Source of the DNA: CBDAPE01 sp965198325
GTDB lineage: Bacteria; Pseudomonadota; Alphaproteobacteria; UBA828; JAPUJA01
Direction: 5' to 3'
Assembly (NCBI GenBank): GCA_965198325.1
Contig: CBDAPE010000015.1
Location: 248,001 to 312,000, forward strand
DNA length: 64,000 nucleotides
The position numbers and the translations under genes are program-made. Each line of letters opens with the position of its first letter. Position 1 is the first letter of the stretch. Under the pieces are notes generated by a model, which searched no databases, was not told the DNA's origin, and saw only the letters and a list, made by a program, of their open reading frames with translations. This document shows positions 20,104-28,612 of this stretch, piece after piece.

Positions 20104-21687
20104 ATGACGTCTGAGCGAGAGCGCGCGCTGGAAAGCACCGCCTGGCCTCTGGTCGAGGCGAGGACAGTGCTGGAGCGCATCGGGGGCGGAACCCCCGAAA
20201 AGGGCTACGTCCTGTTCGAGACGGGCTACGGTCCATCGGGCCTGCCCCATATCGGCACCTTCGCCGAAGTCGCGCGCACGAGCATGATCCGCCACGCGTT
20301 TGGCGTGATCTCCGACGTGCCGAGCCGGCTGTGGGCGTTTTCCGACGATATGGACGGGCTTCGCGCGGTGCCCGACAACATCCCCAACCAGGAGATGGTG
20401 CGCGAACATCTGGGCAAGCCGCTCACGAATATCCCCGACCCGTTCGGCACCCATGAAAGCTTCGGGCACCACAACAACGCGCGGCTGCGGGCGTTTCTCG
20501 ACGCCTTCGGCTTCGACTACGAGTTTGTGAGCTCCACGGCGTGCTACACGAGCGGCCGGTTCGACGCGACGCTAATCGAGGTCCTGCGTCACTACGATGC
20601 GATCATGGCGATCATGCTGCCCTCGCTCGGCCCGGAGCGCCAGGCGACCTTCAGCCCCGTCCTTCCGGTTTGCCCCGAGACCGGCGAGGTCCTCCAGGTG
20701 CCGCTCACCGGCTTGGACCCGGACGCCGGCACGATCCGCTACGTGAACAAGGCGGGCAAAGCGATCGAGCAACGGGTGACCGGCGGGCAGTGCAAGCTCG
20801 GCTGGAAAACCGACTGGGCAATGCGCTGGCGGGCCTTCGCGGTGGATTACGAGATGTCGGGCAAGGACCTGATCGAATCCGTGCGGCTGTCCAGCCAGAT
20901 CTGCAAGGAGTTGGGCTCTCGCCCGCCCGAGGGTTTCACCTACGAATTGTTCCTCGACGAGCAGGGGCAGAAGATTTCCAAGTCGAAGGGCAATGGGCTG
21001 GCGATCGACGACTGGCTGCGCTACGGCTCCCGGGAAAGCCTGTCCCACTACATGTTCCAACATCCCCGCAAGGCCAAGCGGCTCTATTTCGACGTCATTC
21101 CCCGCCATGTGGACGACTATCTCGCGCGGCTCGCCGCCTATGAGGCCGAGGCGCCCGACAAGCGGCTCGCGAACCCCGTCTGGCACATCCACGCCGGAGA
21201 GCCGTCCGCGCCGGAAACCGGCTTGAGCTACGGTATCCTTCTCAACCTCGCCAGCGTCTGCAACACCGAAGACCGGGACGTGTTGTGGGGCTTCATTTCG
21301 CGCTACGCGCCCGAGGCGAGCCCGGACGCCACGCCAATCCTGCACGAGTTGGTCGGCTACGCGATCAACTACTACCGCGACTTCGTCAAGCCGGCCAAGC
21401 GCTACCGGGCGCCCTCCGACATCGAGCGCGCCGCCCTCGAGGAGCTGGCCGCGACATTGAAAGCGCTTCCCCCGGGCGCGGACGCGAAAACCATCCAGAC
21501 CGAGGTCTATGAGATCGGCAAGCATCACGACTTCGAGTCCTTGCGAGCCTGGTTCAAGGCGCTCTACGAGGTACTGCTGGGGCAGAGCGAAGGCCCGCGC
21601 ATGGGCTCGTTCATCGCGATTTACGGCATTGCCGAGAGCGTCGAGCTGATCCGGCGGGTGTTGGCCGGCGAAGACCTCGCCGCGTGA
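20104..21687 (+). CDS. lysS: Lysyl-tRNA synthetase, class I
   Basis: 527 residues from ATG 20104. This is the archaeal-type class I LysRS (LysK), not the usual class II enzyme, a form found in many alphaproteobacteria. Class I signatures are clear: the HIGH-type motif GPSGLPHIGTF at ~45 and the KMSKS-type motif KISKSKGNG at ~295. It attaches lysine to tRNA-Lys. No class II LysRS is in the window. A longer reading frame from 20071 is rejected because the family N-terminus begins near SERERALESTAWP. pyrD follows after 19 bp. Confidence 0.95.
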   Translation: MTSERERALESTAWPLVEARTVLERIGGGTPEKGYVLFETGYGPSGLPHIGTFAEVARTSMIRHAFGVISDVPSRLWAFSDDMDGLRAVPDNIPNQEMVREHLGKPLTNIPDPFGTHESFGHHNNARLRAFLDAFGFDYEFVSSTACYTSGRFDATLIEVLRHYDAIMAIMLPSLGPERQATFSPVLPVCPETGEVLQVPLTGLDPDAGTIRYVNKAGKAIEQRVTGGQCKLGWKTDWAMRWRAFAVDYEMSGKDLIESVRLSSQICKELGSRPPEGFTYELFLDEQGQKISKSKGNGLAIDDWLRYGSRESLSHYMFQHPRKAKRLYFDVIPRHVDDYLARLAAYEAEAPDKRLANPVWHIHAGEPSAPETGLSYGILLNLASVCNTEDRDVLWGFISRYAPEASPDATPILHELVGYAINYYRDFVKPAKRYRAPSDIERAALEELAATLKALPPGADAKTIQTEVYEIGKHHDFESLRAWFKALYEVLLGQSEGPRMGSFIAIYGIAESVELIRRVLAGEDLAA

Positions 21688-21706
21688 CGGCCAGCCGGGG
21701 GCTGTA

Positions 21707-22777
21707 ATGGCGTTCGACCGGCTTGCCCGAACCCTGCTTCGCTGTCTTGCTCCAGAGACCGCGCACGACCTCACATTGACGGCGCTCCGGGCCGGGCTCG
21801 TCGCAGCCCCGACGGCGCCCGATCCGCCAATCCTCGAAACGCGTGTCTGGGACCTCGGCTTCGCCAATCCGATCGGGCTTGCGCCCGGGTTCGACAAAAA
21901 CGGCCGTGCCGTTGGCCCGCTCTCGACGATGGGCTTCGGATTCGTCGAGATCGGCGGCGTGACGCCCCAGGCGCAATCCGGCAATCCCCGCCCCCGGGTG
22001 TTTCGTTTGCCCGAAGACCGGGCCGTGATCAACCGACTGGGGTTCAATAATGACGGGCTCGACGCGATTGCCCATCGCCTGGAGCGGGTCGGCGAACACC
22101 CCTGCCCGCTCGGCGCCAATCTCGGCATGAACAAGGCTGCGGCCGACCCGGCGGCCGACTTTATCACTGGCCTGACGCGCCTCGCCCCGCTCGTCGATTA
22201 CGTGACCGTGAACGTCTCCTCGCCAAATACGCCGGGGCTGCGGGACCTGCAGGAGCGCGGCAAGCTGGACGATCTTCTGGACCACATCGTCGCGGCACGG
22301 GACGACGTCGCCCAGCACGGGACGCGTCTGCCGGTGCTGGTCAAGATCGCGCCCGAACTCGACGACGCCGCACTTGGCACCTTGATCGAAACGGCGCTTG
22401 CGCGGGGCATCGACGGCTTGGTCGTAAGCAACACGACAACGGCCCGGCCTCAGACGTTGCGGGGCCGCCACCGGAACGAAGCCGGGGGCCTGAGCGGCTG
22501 CCCCCTGTTCGAACCCTCGACCCGCATGCTCGCCCGGGCCCGCGCACTCGCCGGACCGGCGTTGCCCCTTATCGGCGTTGGCGGCATCGCCTCGGGCGCC
22601 GACGCCTATGCCAAGATCCGCGCCGGAGCCGCGCTCGTCCAGCTCTATACGGCGCTGATCTACCAGGGGCCGAGGCTGATCGCACAAATCAAGGCGGATC
22701 TCGCGGCACGGATCGAGGCGGACGGTTTCGCGACGCTCGGAGAGGCCGTCGGCCGTGACGTGGACAACCCGGCTTGA
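21707..22777 (+). CDS. pyrD: Dihydroorotate dehydrogenase (quinone), class 2
   Basis: 356 residues. Oxidises dihydroorotate to orotate with quinone as acceptor, the fourth step of pyrimidine synthesis, at the inner membrane. The N-terminal helix that docks the class 2 enzyme on the membrane is present (AFDRLARTLLRCLAPETAHDL). FMN/catalytic segments: NPIGLAPGFDKN, GFGFVEIGGVTPQ, the serine base in VNVSSPNTPGLRDLQ, and IGVGGIASGADAYAKIRAGA. It is 19 bp downstream of lysS, probably in the same transcript. Confidence 0.96.
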   Translation: MAFDRLARTLLRCLAPETAHDLTLTALRAGLVAAPTAPDPPILETRVWDLGFANPIGLAPGFDKNGRAVGPLSTMGFGFVEIGGVTPQAQSGNPRPRVFRLPEDRAVINRLGFNNDGLDAIAHRLERVGEHPCPLGANLGMNKAAADPAADFITGLTRLAPLVDYVTVNVSSPNTPGLRDLQERGKLDDLLDHIVAARDDVAQHGTRLPVLVKIAPELDDAALGTLIETALARGIDGLVVSNTTTARPQTLRGRHRNEAGGLSGCPLFEPSTRMLARARALAGPALPLIGVGGIASGADAYAKIRAGAALVQLYTALIYQGPRLIAQIKADLAARIEADGFATLGEAVGRDVDNPA

Positions 22778-22818
22778 TGGGCTTGTGCGCGTGAGTCGGC
22801 GTGCGTTAGACTCCGACC

Positions 22819-23292
22819 ATGTCGTGGCGATGGGGACGAGTGAATCGCTTGCGAGGTGCGGTGCCGGTTCTGCTGGCCAGCTTGCTTCTCGGAGCCTGCG
22901 CAGGCGAGTCCGTCGAGGTTGCAACGGGCCCGCTCGAGGACGCGCAGGGCAATCCGATCCCCTCCTTCAGCCAGTTTCCGGACATACCGGTTCCAGCCGA
23001 GAGCCGGATGCTACTCGACGACTCGCTGATTTTCGGACGCGACGACCGCTGGACCGGACGGCTCGCGATCGAATCCCAGCTTTCCGCGAGCGAGGCCTTC
23101 GAGTTCTTCCAGCGGGAAATGCCCGGCGAGCAATGGGTCGAGTTCACGGCGCTGCGCAGCGATGTGAGCCTTCTCACGTTTGTGCGGATGGATCGGGTCG
23201 CCACCGTAACGATCGAGAGCGAAACCCTCTCTGGCGCCTTCGTGACGATTACCGTCTCGCCCCTGTCGCCCGCCACCACGCCGGCGCCGTAA
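22819..23292 (+). CDS. Conserved hypothetical lipoprotein
   Basis: 157 residues. The N-terminus is a lipoprotein signal with lipobox LLGAC (cysteine at ~27), so the mature protein is likely membrane-anchored in the periplasm. The mature part has a conserved look, with SQFPDIPVPAESRMLLDDS, IFGRDDRWTGRLAI and FEFFQREMPGEQW, but I do not recognise a functional family. It lies 41 bp after pyrD and ends just before the convergent PQQ-type dehydrogenase. Confidence 0.7.
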   Translation: MSWRWGRVNRLRGAVPVLLASLLLGACAGESVEVATGPLEDAQGNPIPSFSQFPDIPVPAESRMLLDDSLIFGRDDRWTGRLAIESQLSASEAFEFFQREMPGEQWVEFTALRSDVSLLTFVRMDRVATVTIESETLSGAFVTITVSPLSPATTPAP

Positions 23293-23342
23293 AAACCCGC
23301 GGGAATCGAGAAAACACCGGCGCCTGAACGGGCTGTCCGCCG

Positions 23343-24464
23343 TTATTCGCCGGAATAGGAAATCCGGTAGATCACGCCCGCCCGGTCGTCGGAGACGAGC
23401 AACGCGCCATCGGGCATGACGAGCAGGTCGACCGGGCGGCCCCACGCCTCATCGCCCTCGAGCCAGCCCTGCGCGAAGGGTTCGTAGGAGACGACACGGC
23501 TGTTCTCGAGGCGCACCAGCGACACGCGATAGCCGATCTTCTCGGACCGGTCCCACGAGCCATGCTCGGCGATGAATATCTGCTGGTGGTATTCGCTCGG
23601 GAACATCTCGCCGCTGTAAAACCGCATGCCGAGCGCCGCGACGTGGGGGCCGAGTCTGGCCGCCGGCGGCCTGAGCGCCTCGCACGCACCCTCACCGCCG
23701 AACGTCGGGTCCAGAAAGTCGCCACCGTGACAATGGGGAAAGCCGAAATGCTGGCCGAGCTCGGTGACCCGATTGAGCTCGTCGGGCGGCACGTCGTCGC
23801 CGAAGCGGTCCGCCCCGTTATCCGTGAACCAGAGTTCGCCGGTTCCGGGATGCCAGTCGAACCCAACGCTGTTGCGAACCCCCCGCACGTAGGTCTTGAG
23901 ATCAGAGCCGTCGGGCGCCATGCGCAGGATTGCGGCGTAGGGCAATTTGGGATCGCAGACGTTACAAGGCGCGCCGACTGGAATGTACAACAGCCCATCG
24001 GGGCCGAAGGCGATGAACTTCCAACCGTGATGGCCGTCCTTGGGAAGCGCGTCGCTGATCAACTCCGGAGCCGGTGGGTCGTCGAGGCGGGCCTCGATAT
24101 CCGGGTAGCGTTGGACCCGTCCGATTTCGGCGACGTAGAGAGCGCCGTTTCGGACGGCGACGCCGTTTGGCGCGATCAGCCCGTCGAGCAGGACTCGCAC
24201 TTCATCGGCCCGTTGATCGCCATCCAGATCGCGCACCGCGTAGACCCTATCGAGACTACGGGTACCGACGAACAGCGTGCCGCCCGGCGCGCGGGCCAGA
24301 GAACGCGCCTTGGGCAGCCCGTCGGCATAAATCGCGATCGAGAAACCCGGTGGCAGGACGATCTTTTCCAGCGGCAGAGCGTCGGCCAGGGCCGCCCGAC
24401 CAAGCCCCAGGACCAGCGCAGCTAGAATCAAGACCGCGACCCGACGACGCGCCACGACTCCCAT
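23343..24464 (-). CDS. PQQ-dependent sugar (sorbosone-type) dehydrogenase family protein
   Basis: 373 residues with an N-terminal signal sequence (hydrophobic ~8-27), so periplasmic. It is a six-bladed beta-propeller of the soluble glucose/sorbosone dehydrogenase family. Recognisable segments: LPPGFSIAIYADGLPKAR, LVGTRS-like LFVGTRSLDRVYAV, DGHHGWKFIAFGPDGLLYIPVGAPCNVC, RNSVGFDWHPGTGELWFTDNG and the final MPDGALLVSDDRAGVIYRI. The cofactor may be PQQ, but no PQQ synthesis genes are in the window. It is transcribed divergently from tipF. Confidence 0.85.
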   Translation of the reverse strand: MGVVARRRVAVLILAALVLGLGRAALADALPLEKIVLPPGFSIAIYADGLPKARSLARAPGGTLFVGTRSLDRVYAVRDLDGDQRADEVRVLLDGLIAPNGVAVRNGALYVAEIGRVQRYPDIEARLDDPPAPELISDALPKDGHHGWKFIAFGPDGLLYIPVGAPCNVCDPKLPYAAILRMAPDGSDLKTYVRGVRNSVGFDWHPGTGELWFTDNGADRFGDDVPPDELNRVTELGQHFGFPHCHGGDFLDPTFGGEGACEALRPPAARLGPHVAALGMRFYSGEMFPSEYHQQIFIAEHGSWDRSEKIGYRVSLVRLENSRVVSYEPFAQGWLEGDEAWGRPVDLLVMPDGALLVSDDRAGVIYRISYSGE

Positions 24465-24476
24465 GGATTGCCCCCG

Positions 24477-24492
24477 CTAAAGCTTTGTTAAC
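24477..24492 (+). promoter_or_regulatory. CtrA-like box upstream of tipF
   Basis: CTAA-AGCTTTG-TTAAC differs from the CtrA consensus TTAA-N7-TTAAC at one base and lies 55 bp upstream of the tipF start. Together with the perfect box at flgB it suggests shared cell-cycle control of polar flagellum genes; this is inferred. Confidence 0.45.
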
Positions 24493-24546
24493 GATGTTCG
24501 GGTGATCGTAGCACCGGCAGTCGGATCAGCCGGAGAAAATTCACGT

Positions 24547-24918
24547 ATGTCGGTGATGCTCCATTTGATGATCGCGCTCGCCTATATCACGGTCACTGCC
24601 GCGGTTGCAATCGGCTTGCCGCAGACGGTGATGGGAGTCGATCAGACCTTGGCGATCGCAATCGCAGCGCTTGGCGTCCTTGCCGGCGGACTCGTGCACC
24701 TCACGGTCGTTCAGTGGCTTCATGGCCGCCGCGCAGCCGCGCTGGGCGGCGAGCAAAAGCGTCTGGCCCAAAAGCTCATGGACATCTGCCAGGCCCTGGT
24801 TGACGGTGATGATACTCTGTTGCGTGCGGCCGCGGTCGACAGCGCGGAGGAAATCGCGGCCGAACGCAAGGTCATGCGCTTTCTGCGCAGCCAGATCGCA
24901 CCCGCAGCCCCCCGCTGA
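24547..24918 (+). CDS. tipF: TipF-like flagellar positioning protein, N-terminal half (frameshifted)
   Basis: From ATG 24547 this 123-residue reading frame has two membrane segments (~3-24 and ~32-55) and then a charged helical region (residues ~60-115, AALGGEQKRLAQKLMDICQ), the layout of the N-terminus of TipF, the cyclic-di-GMP receptor that marks the new pole for flagellum assembly in Caulobacter. It stops at TGA 24916-24918 just after a run of six C (24908-24913). Removing one C joins it to the EAL-domain frame that continues to 25960, giving one protein of about 470 residues. Confidence 0.7.
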   Translation: MSVMLHLMIALAYITVTAAVAIGLPQTVMGVDQTLAIAIAALGVLAGGLVHLTVVQWLHGRRAAALGGEQKRLAQKLMDICQALVDGDDTLLRAAAVDSAEEIAAERKVMRFLRSQIAPAAPR

Positions 24919-25960
24919 ACGCCGGAGCGAAGACATTTTCGAACTCGGGGACGAACTGCTCGAGATCGATGACACGCCGTCCGGTCCTGCGCCTGAGGCC
25001 CTTGCCAAGCTTCGGGCGGTATCCGAACCTGATGACGAACGTGAGGAGCCCCGGCTGAATCTAGGCCTCGATCGGGAAGAATTCCTCCGCAATGTCGGGC
25101 GCGCCGATATTCCGATGGGTGAGATGGCTCCCGACCAGCCGCCGGCCTCGGACGTCTCGGCCGAGCGCGTCGACATGATGAGCAATCTGCGCCGGGAGTT
25201 CATCGAGCCGAGCATCGAGGGCGAGAAGATGCTTGAGGAAATCCGCGAAGCGCTACGCGAGGGCCGCGTCAGCGTATTCCTCCAGCCGGTGGTCAGCCTG
25301 CCCACTCGCAAGGTTACGTTCTACGAGAGTTTCTCCCGGATTCGCGCGAGCAGCGGCATCCTGATCGGGCCCGAGCAATACATTCCGATCGCCGAGCAGG
25401 AGGGTTTGGTCTCGGCGATCGACAACAATCTTCTGTTCCGCTGCGTTCAACTCATTCGCAAGACACGGCAGCACAACCGGGATTACAGCTTCTTCTGCAA
25501 CGTCTCGCCCTATACGCTTCGCGACCGGTCGTTCTTTCCCCAGTTCATCGAGTTCATGAGCGAGAACGAGGATCTCACGGATTCGCTGATCTTCGAGCTG
25601 GGCCAGGACGACCTTCTCGAGATGGATACGGAAGTCGAACACAACTTGCGGGCGCTCGCGGCCGCGGGCTTCCAGCTCTCGATGGATCGGGTTACATCGC
25701 TCGATCTCGATGACACCGATCTTGCCCGGCGAAATTTCGGCTACGTCAAGATCGAGGCGCGCATCCTGCGCTCGCTTATCGACGGCGAGGACAGCGTGGA
25801 ACTCGAACTGCTTCAGTCCGAGTTCAACCGGGCGGGAATCAAATTGGTCGTCGAGAAAATAGAAACCGAGCAGATGCTCGTCGAATTCCTCGACTTTCCG
25901 ATCGCCTTCGCGCAGGGCTACCTGTTCGGCGAGCCGCGCCTCTCCAAGCTCGCTGCGTAG
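24911..25960 (+). CDS. tipF: TipF-like protein, EAL-domain half (frameshifted)
   Basis: This frame holds an acidic linker (SEDIFELGDELLEI) and a complete EAL domain: VFLQPVVSLPTRKVTFYESF, SFFCNVSPYTLRD, FELGQDD, LSMDRVTSLDLDDTDLARR, YVKIEARILR, and AFAQGYLFGEPR. The EAL signature itself is ESF, and several metal-binding residues of active phosphodiesterases are replaced, so it probably binds cyclic-di-GMP without cleaving it, as described for TipF. There is no good start codon of its own at the junction, which supports its being the second half of the gene beginning at 24547. Confidence 0.72.
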   Translation, partial: PAERRSEDIFELGDELLEIDDTPSGPAPEALAKLRAVSEPDDEREEPRLNLGLDREEFLRNVGRADIPMGEMAPDQPPASDVSAERVDMMSNLRREFIEPSIEGEKMLEEIREALREGRVSVFLQPVVSLPTRKVTFYESFSRIRASSGILIGPEQYIPIAEQEGLVSAIDNNLLFRCVQLIRKTRQHNRDYSFFCNVSPYTLRDRSFFPQFIEFMSENEDLTDSLIFELGQDDLLEMDTEVEHNLRALAAAGFQLSMDRVTSLDLDDTDLARRNFGYVKIEARILRSLIDGEDSVELELLQSEFNRAGIKLVVEKIETEQMLVEFLDFPIAFAQGYLFGEPRLSKLAA

Positions 25961-26012
25961 CACCCGGCCGCTGCCCCTTCACAGGCCGGCGCGCCCATGA
26001 GACAAGGGCGCC

Positions 26013-26885
26013 ATGCCGATCACGATCTTCAATCATTTCGCCGACGCCGTCGCGCCCTATGACGACGTGATCCTCGATGTCTGGGGCTGCCTTCACGACG
26101 GGGGCGCCGTATTTCCCGAAGCGCTGGACTGCCTCAATCGATTGGCCGGGCAAGGCAAGACCGTCACACTGCTATCCAATGCTCCGCGCCGCGCCGACCG
26201 TGTCGCTGCCGCCCTAGCGGAAAAGGGCCTCGCCGCGTCACTCTACCAGCATATCGTGACCTCGGGCGACGCCGCGCGGAGCGCGCTCGAAGAGCACCCG
26301 GCACCCTGGGCCTCGGAATTGGGAGCAAGGGTGTTTCATATGGGGCCGGAGCGCGACGCCGGTCTGCTCGACGGCCTGCCTTACGACAGCGAAAACGACA
26401 TTGCACGCGCCGACTTCATCCTGTGCACTGGTCTCGACGGACCCGAAGACGCGGTCGCAGACTACGAGCCCGATCTGAGGGCCGGTGCCGAGCGGAGCCT
26501 TCCTCTGGTTTGCGCCAACCCCGACAAGACGGTCATCCGGAACGACCGGTGCGAGCTCTGCGCCGGCGCGCTTGCCGCCCGCTACCGGGAGATGGGCGGA
26601 ACGGTCCACGACTTCGGCAAGCCGTATCCGGCGATCTATCATCGTTGCCTGGCCGCGTTGGACGGGACCGAGCGCCGCCGGGTGCTGTGTGTCGGCGACG
26701 GCCTGGAAACCGATATCCAGGGCGCGATGAACGCGGGCTTCGATTCCCTGTTGGTGACCGGTGGACTGCTGGCGCCGCGGCTTTCGACACCGCCGGGCAC
26801 GCCGCCCCTTGCCGGCGAGCTCGAGGCGATATGCGTAACCGCCGGCATACATCCCACCGCTGCCCTCGCGCGGCTCGCCTGGTAG
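26013..26885 (+). CDS. HAD-superfamily hydrolase, class IIA (TIGR01459 type)
   Basis: 290 residues. NagD-like HAD phosphatase with the class IIA cap. Motif I is DVWGCLHDG, in which the second aspartate of DxD is replaced by Gly-Cys, as is typical of the TIGR01459 subfamily; motif II is LLSNAPRRADR; the C-terminal motif is CVGDGLETDIQGAMNAGFDSLLVTGG. The substrate is not known. ATG 26013 is used because its N-terminus (ITIFNHFADAVAPYDDVILD) fits the family. Confidence 0.85.
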   Translation: MPITIFNHFADAVAPYDDVILDVWGCLHDGGAVFPEALDCLNRLAGQGKTVTLLSNAPRRADRVAAALAEKGLAASLYQHIVTSGDAARSALEEHPAPWASELGARVFHMGPERDAGLLDGLPYDSENDIARADFILCTGLDGPEDAVADYEPDLRAGAERSLPLVCANPDKTVIRNDRCELCAGALAARYREMGGTVHDFGKPYPAIYHRCLAALDGTERRRVLCVGDGLETDIQGAMNAGFDSLLVTGGLLAPRLSTPPGTPPLAGELEAICVTAGIHPTAALARLAW

Positions 26886-26907
26886 ACGGCAGCGCGAGGG
26901 CGGACTT

Positions 26908-26936
26908 TGACACCGATCTGCCACGCGGCTATAACC
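26908..26936 (+). promoter_or_regulatory. Near-perfect sigma-70 promoter before the ACT gene
   Basis: TTGACA, then exactly 17 bases, then TATAAC. This is one mismatch from the full sigma-70 consensus and stands out in a GC-rich genome. Transcription would start near 26943, leaving a leader of about 115 nt before the ACT-domain gene at 27058. Confidence 0.65.
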
Positions 26937-26986
26937 CGACTCATGATGCTGCAAACTTCGACTCGACTTACGAGCCTTAGAATTGC

Positions 26987-27012
26987 CGGCCCGGTCCTTA
27001 TCGGGGGCCGGG
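26987..27012 (+). promoter_or_regulatory. Hairpin in the leader of the ACT-domain gene
   Basis: CCGGCCC and GGGCCGG form a 7-bp perfect stem around a 12-base loop in the leader transcript. A short open frame starting at 26944 (MMLQTSTRLTSLRIAGPV...) spans it and ends inside the ACT gene. An attenuation-like device is possible but there is no run of regulatory codons or T-tract. Confidence 0.3.
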
Positions 27013-27057
27013 GCGATTCGTTGCGTCGTAATTCCGAGATCCGGGAGTTTGAGTATC

Positions 27058-27363
27058 ATGTCGATGTCCCCTAGGCGCGGCTGCGCCGACCACCCTTCCT
27101 GCGTTACCTGTTTTTCCGTGACGACGGACGCCGATCCGTCCGCCATGCCCCGTGTGCTCGAGGTTTTCGCCTTGCGCGGGCTGGTCCCGGGGCAACTCCA
27201 CGGCATCGGCCGGGATGAGGAGATCGCTCTGGATCTCCAGCTCGACGGCCTCGAGGCCGATGATGTCGAGGCCATCGCCTGGCGCTTGCGGGCCCTGGTT
27301 TGCGTGCGATCCGTGCTGACCGCCGAGAAGCAAACCGGCGCGGTCGCGGCGGGCGGGCGATGA
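27058..27363 (+). CDS. Orphan ACT-domain protein
   Basis: 101 residues. The segment from CFSVTTDADPSAMPRVLEVF through LDLQLDGLEADDVEAIAWRL to CVRSVLTAEK has the beta-alpha-beta-beta-alpha-beta pattern of a single ACT domain, resembling the regulatory subunit fold of acetolactate synthase (IlvM/IlvH). No catalytic partner lies nearby. ATG 27058 is chosen (GGGAG ten bases upstream); the same frame is open from 26983 but the extra residues do not resemble the fold. It may bind an amino acid and regulate an enzyme encoded elsewhere. The MFS gene follows after 13 bp. Confidence 0.68.
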   Translation: MSMSPRRGCADHPSCVTCFSVTTDADPSAMPRVLEVFALRGLVPGQLHGIGRDEEIALDLQLDGLEADDVEAIAWRLRALVCVRSVLTAEKQTGAVAAGGR

Positions 27364-27376
27364 TCGCACGGCCCGC

Positions 27377-28612
27377 ATGACGGAGACCCGGCAAAGCGGT
27401 GTCATGGCCCTGACCGAGCGGCAACGCTGGGTCAGCATTTATGTCGTGCAGTTCAGCGTGATGGTCACCGGATTCCTGTTCGGCATCGTCATTCCGATCC
27501 TCTCGGTCATCCTCGAGAATGACGGGGTCAGCACCACCCTGATCGGGCTGAACGCGTCGATGGCGATGATCGCCGCCGTCATTACCGGCCCCTTCGTGCC
27601 GCGTGTCACCCGTCGCATCGGCCTGTTCAACACGATAATGGGCGGACTCGGCATCCTGCTTGCCAGCATCATTCTACTGCCCGTGTTCAACTCTCTCGGC
27701 GCATGGTTTCCGCTCCGCTTCTTGATCGGCATTGGCATGGTCATCCACTGGAGCCTGATGATGACCTGGCTGAATGCCATCGTTACCGAGAAGAACCGCG
27801 GGCTCGCGCTGGGGATCAACGGCGCACTCTGGGGCTTGGGCTATGCGGCAGGCCCGGAAGTCATCGCGCGGATCGGCTTGGAGGGCTTTACCCCCTTCCT
27901 GATCAGCGGCGGCGCGACCGTCGGGTCCGCCATCCTTCTGCTGGCCTGTCGCCGGGTCGTGCCCGCGCTGAACGTTCAATCGACCCGTCATGTCGGGCAC
28001 GCCTTCCGGGTCGCGCCAATCATCATGATCCTGGCCTTTGTTGGCGGATTCGGCGAGACCGGGTTGGGCGCGCTGCTGCAGGTCTACGGCCTGCACAGCG
28101 GCCTGCCGACCGGCGATGCGATTCGGATGATCTCGATCCTCACGATCGGCGGGGTCGTCCTGGCAGCACCCTCGGGCTGGTTCGCCGACCGGATGAATCG
28201 CTGGGGTCTACTCCTGGGCTTCATTGCTTGCGGCGTCGTGGGGCCCATACTGCTGCCGTTTGCCGTTGGCGAGCGAATAACCCTGTGGCCCACGCTGCTT
28301 CTCTGGGGCGGTATGCTCGTTGGTATCCACTCGATCGGGATGACCCTCCTGGGCCAACGTTTTCCGGCCTCCGAACTCGCCCAGGCCAATGCGCTCTTCG
28401 TGATGTGTTTTTCGGCGGGCGCCGCCTCGGGCTCGTTCGCCAGCGGCGGCGCCATGGCGGCCTGGGATCCTCACGGCCTGCCGGTTCTGATGGGTTCGAT
28501 GTTCGCCCTGCTGCTGCTCGTCGCGCTTCTCCGCCGACCCTGGCGGGATCCCGCTTATCACCAGCCGAAACGCGGCGGCAACAGGCCTAGCGGGGTCGGA
28601 TCGACCGGTTGA
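27377..28612 (+). CDS. Major facilitator superfamily transporter
   Basis: 411 residues with about twelve hydrophobic segments. The loop 2-3 signature is degenerate (GPFVPRVTRRIG). Helix 4-5 region shows RFLIGIGMVIHWSLMMTWLN and GLALGINGALWGLGYAAGPEV, typical of MFS-1 family (YcaD/sugar-like) proteins. The substrate is unknown. It begins 13 bp after the ACT gene and may share its promoter. Its 3' end overlaps the convergent ctaA by 26 bp. Confidence 0.85.
   Translation: MTETRQSGVMALTERQRWVSIYVVQFSVMVTGFLFGIVIPILSVILENDGVSTTLIGLNASMAMIAAVITGPFVPRVTRRIGLFNTIMGGLGILLASIILLPVFNSLGAWFPLRFLIGIGMVIHWSLMMTWLNAIVTEKNRGLALGINGALWGLGYAAGPEVIARIGLEGFTPFLISGGATVGSAILLLACRRVVPALNVQSTRHVGHAFRVAPIIMILAFVGGFGETGLGALLQVYGLHSGLPTGDAIRMISILTIGGVVLAAPSGWFADRMNRWGLLLGFIACGVVGPILLPFAVGERITLWPTLLLWGGMLVGIHSIGMTLLGQRFPASELAQANALFVMCFSAGAASGSFASGGAMAAWDPHGLPVLMGSMFALLLLVALLRRPWRDPAYHQPKRGGNRPSGVGSTG

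Noticed and set aside
17421..20114. 897-codon open frame antisense to the DinG-like helicase
   Set aside because: It mirrors the GC-rich codon pattern of the helicase, has Arg/Gly/Ala-rich composition and no family motif.
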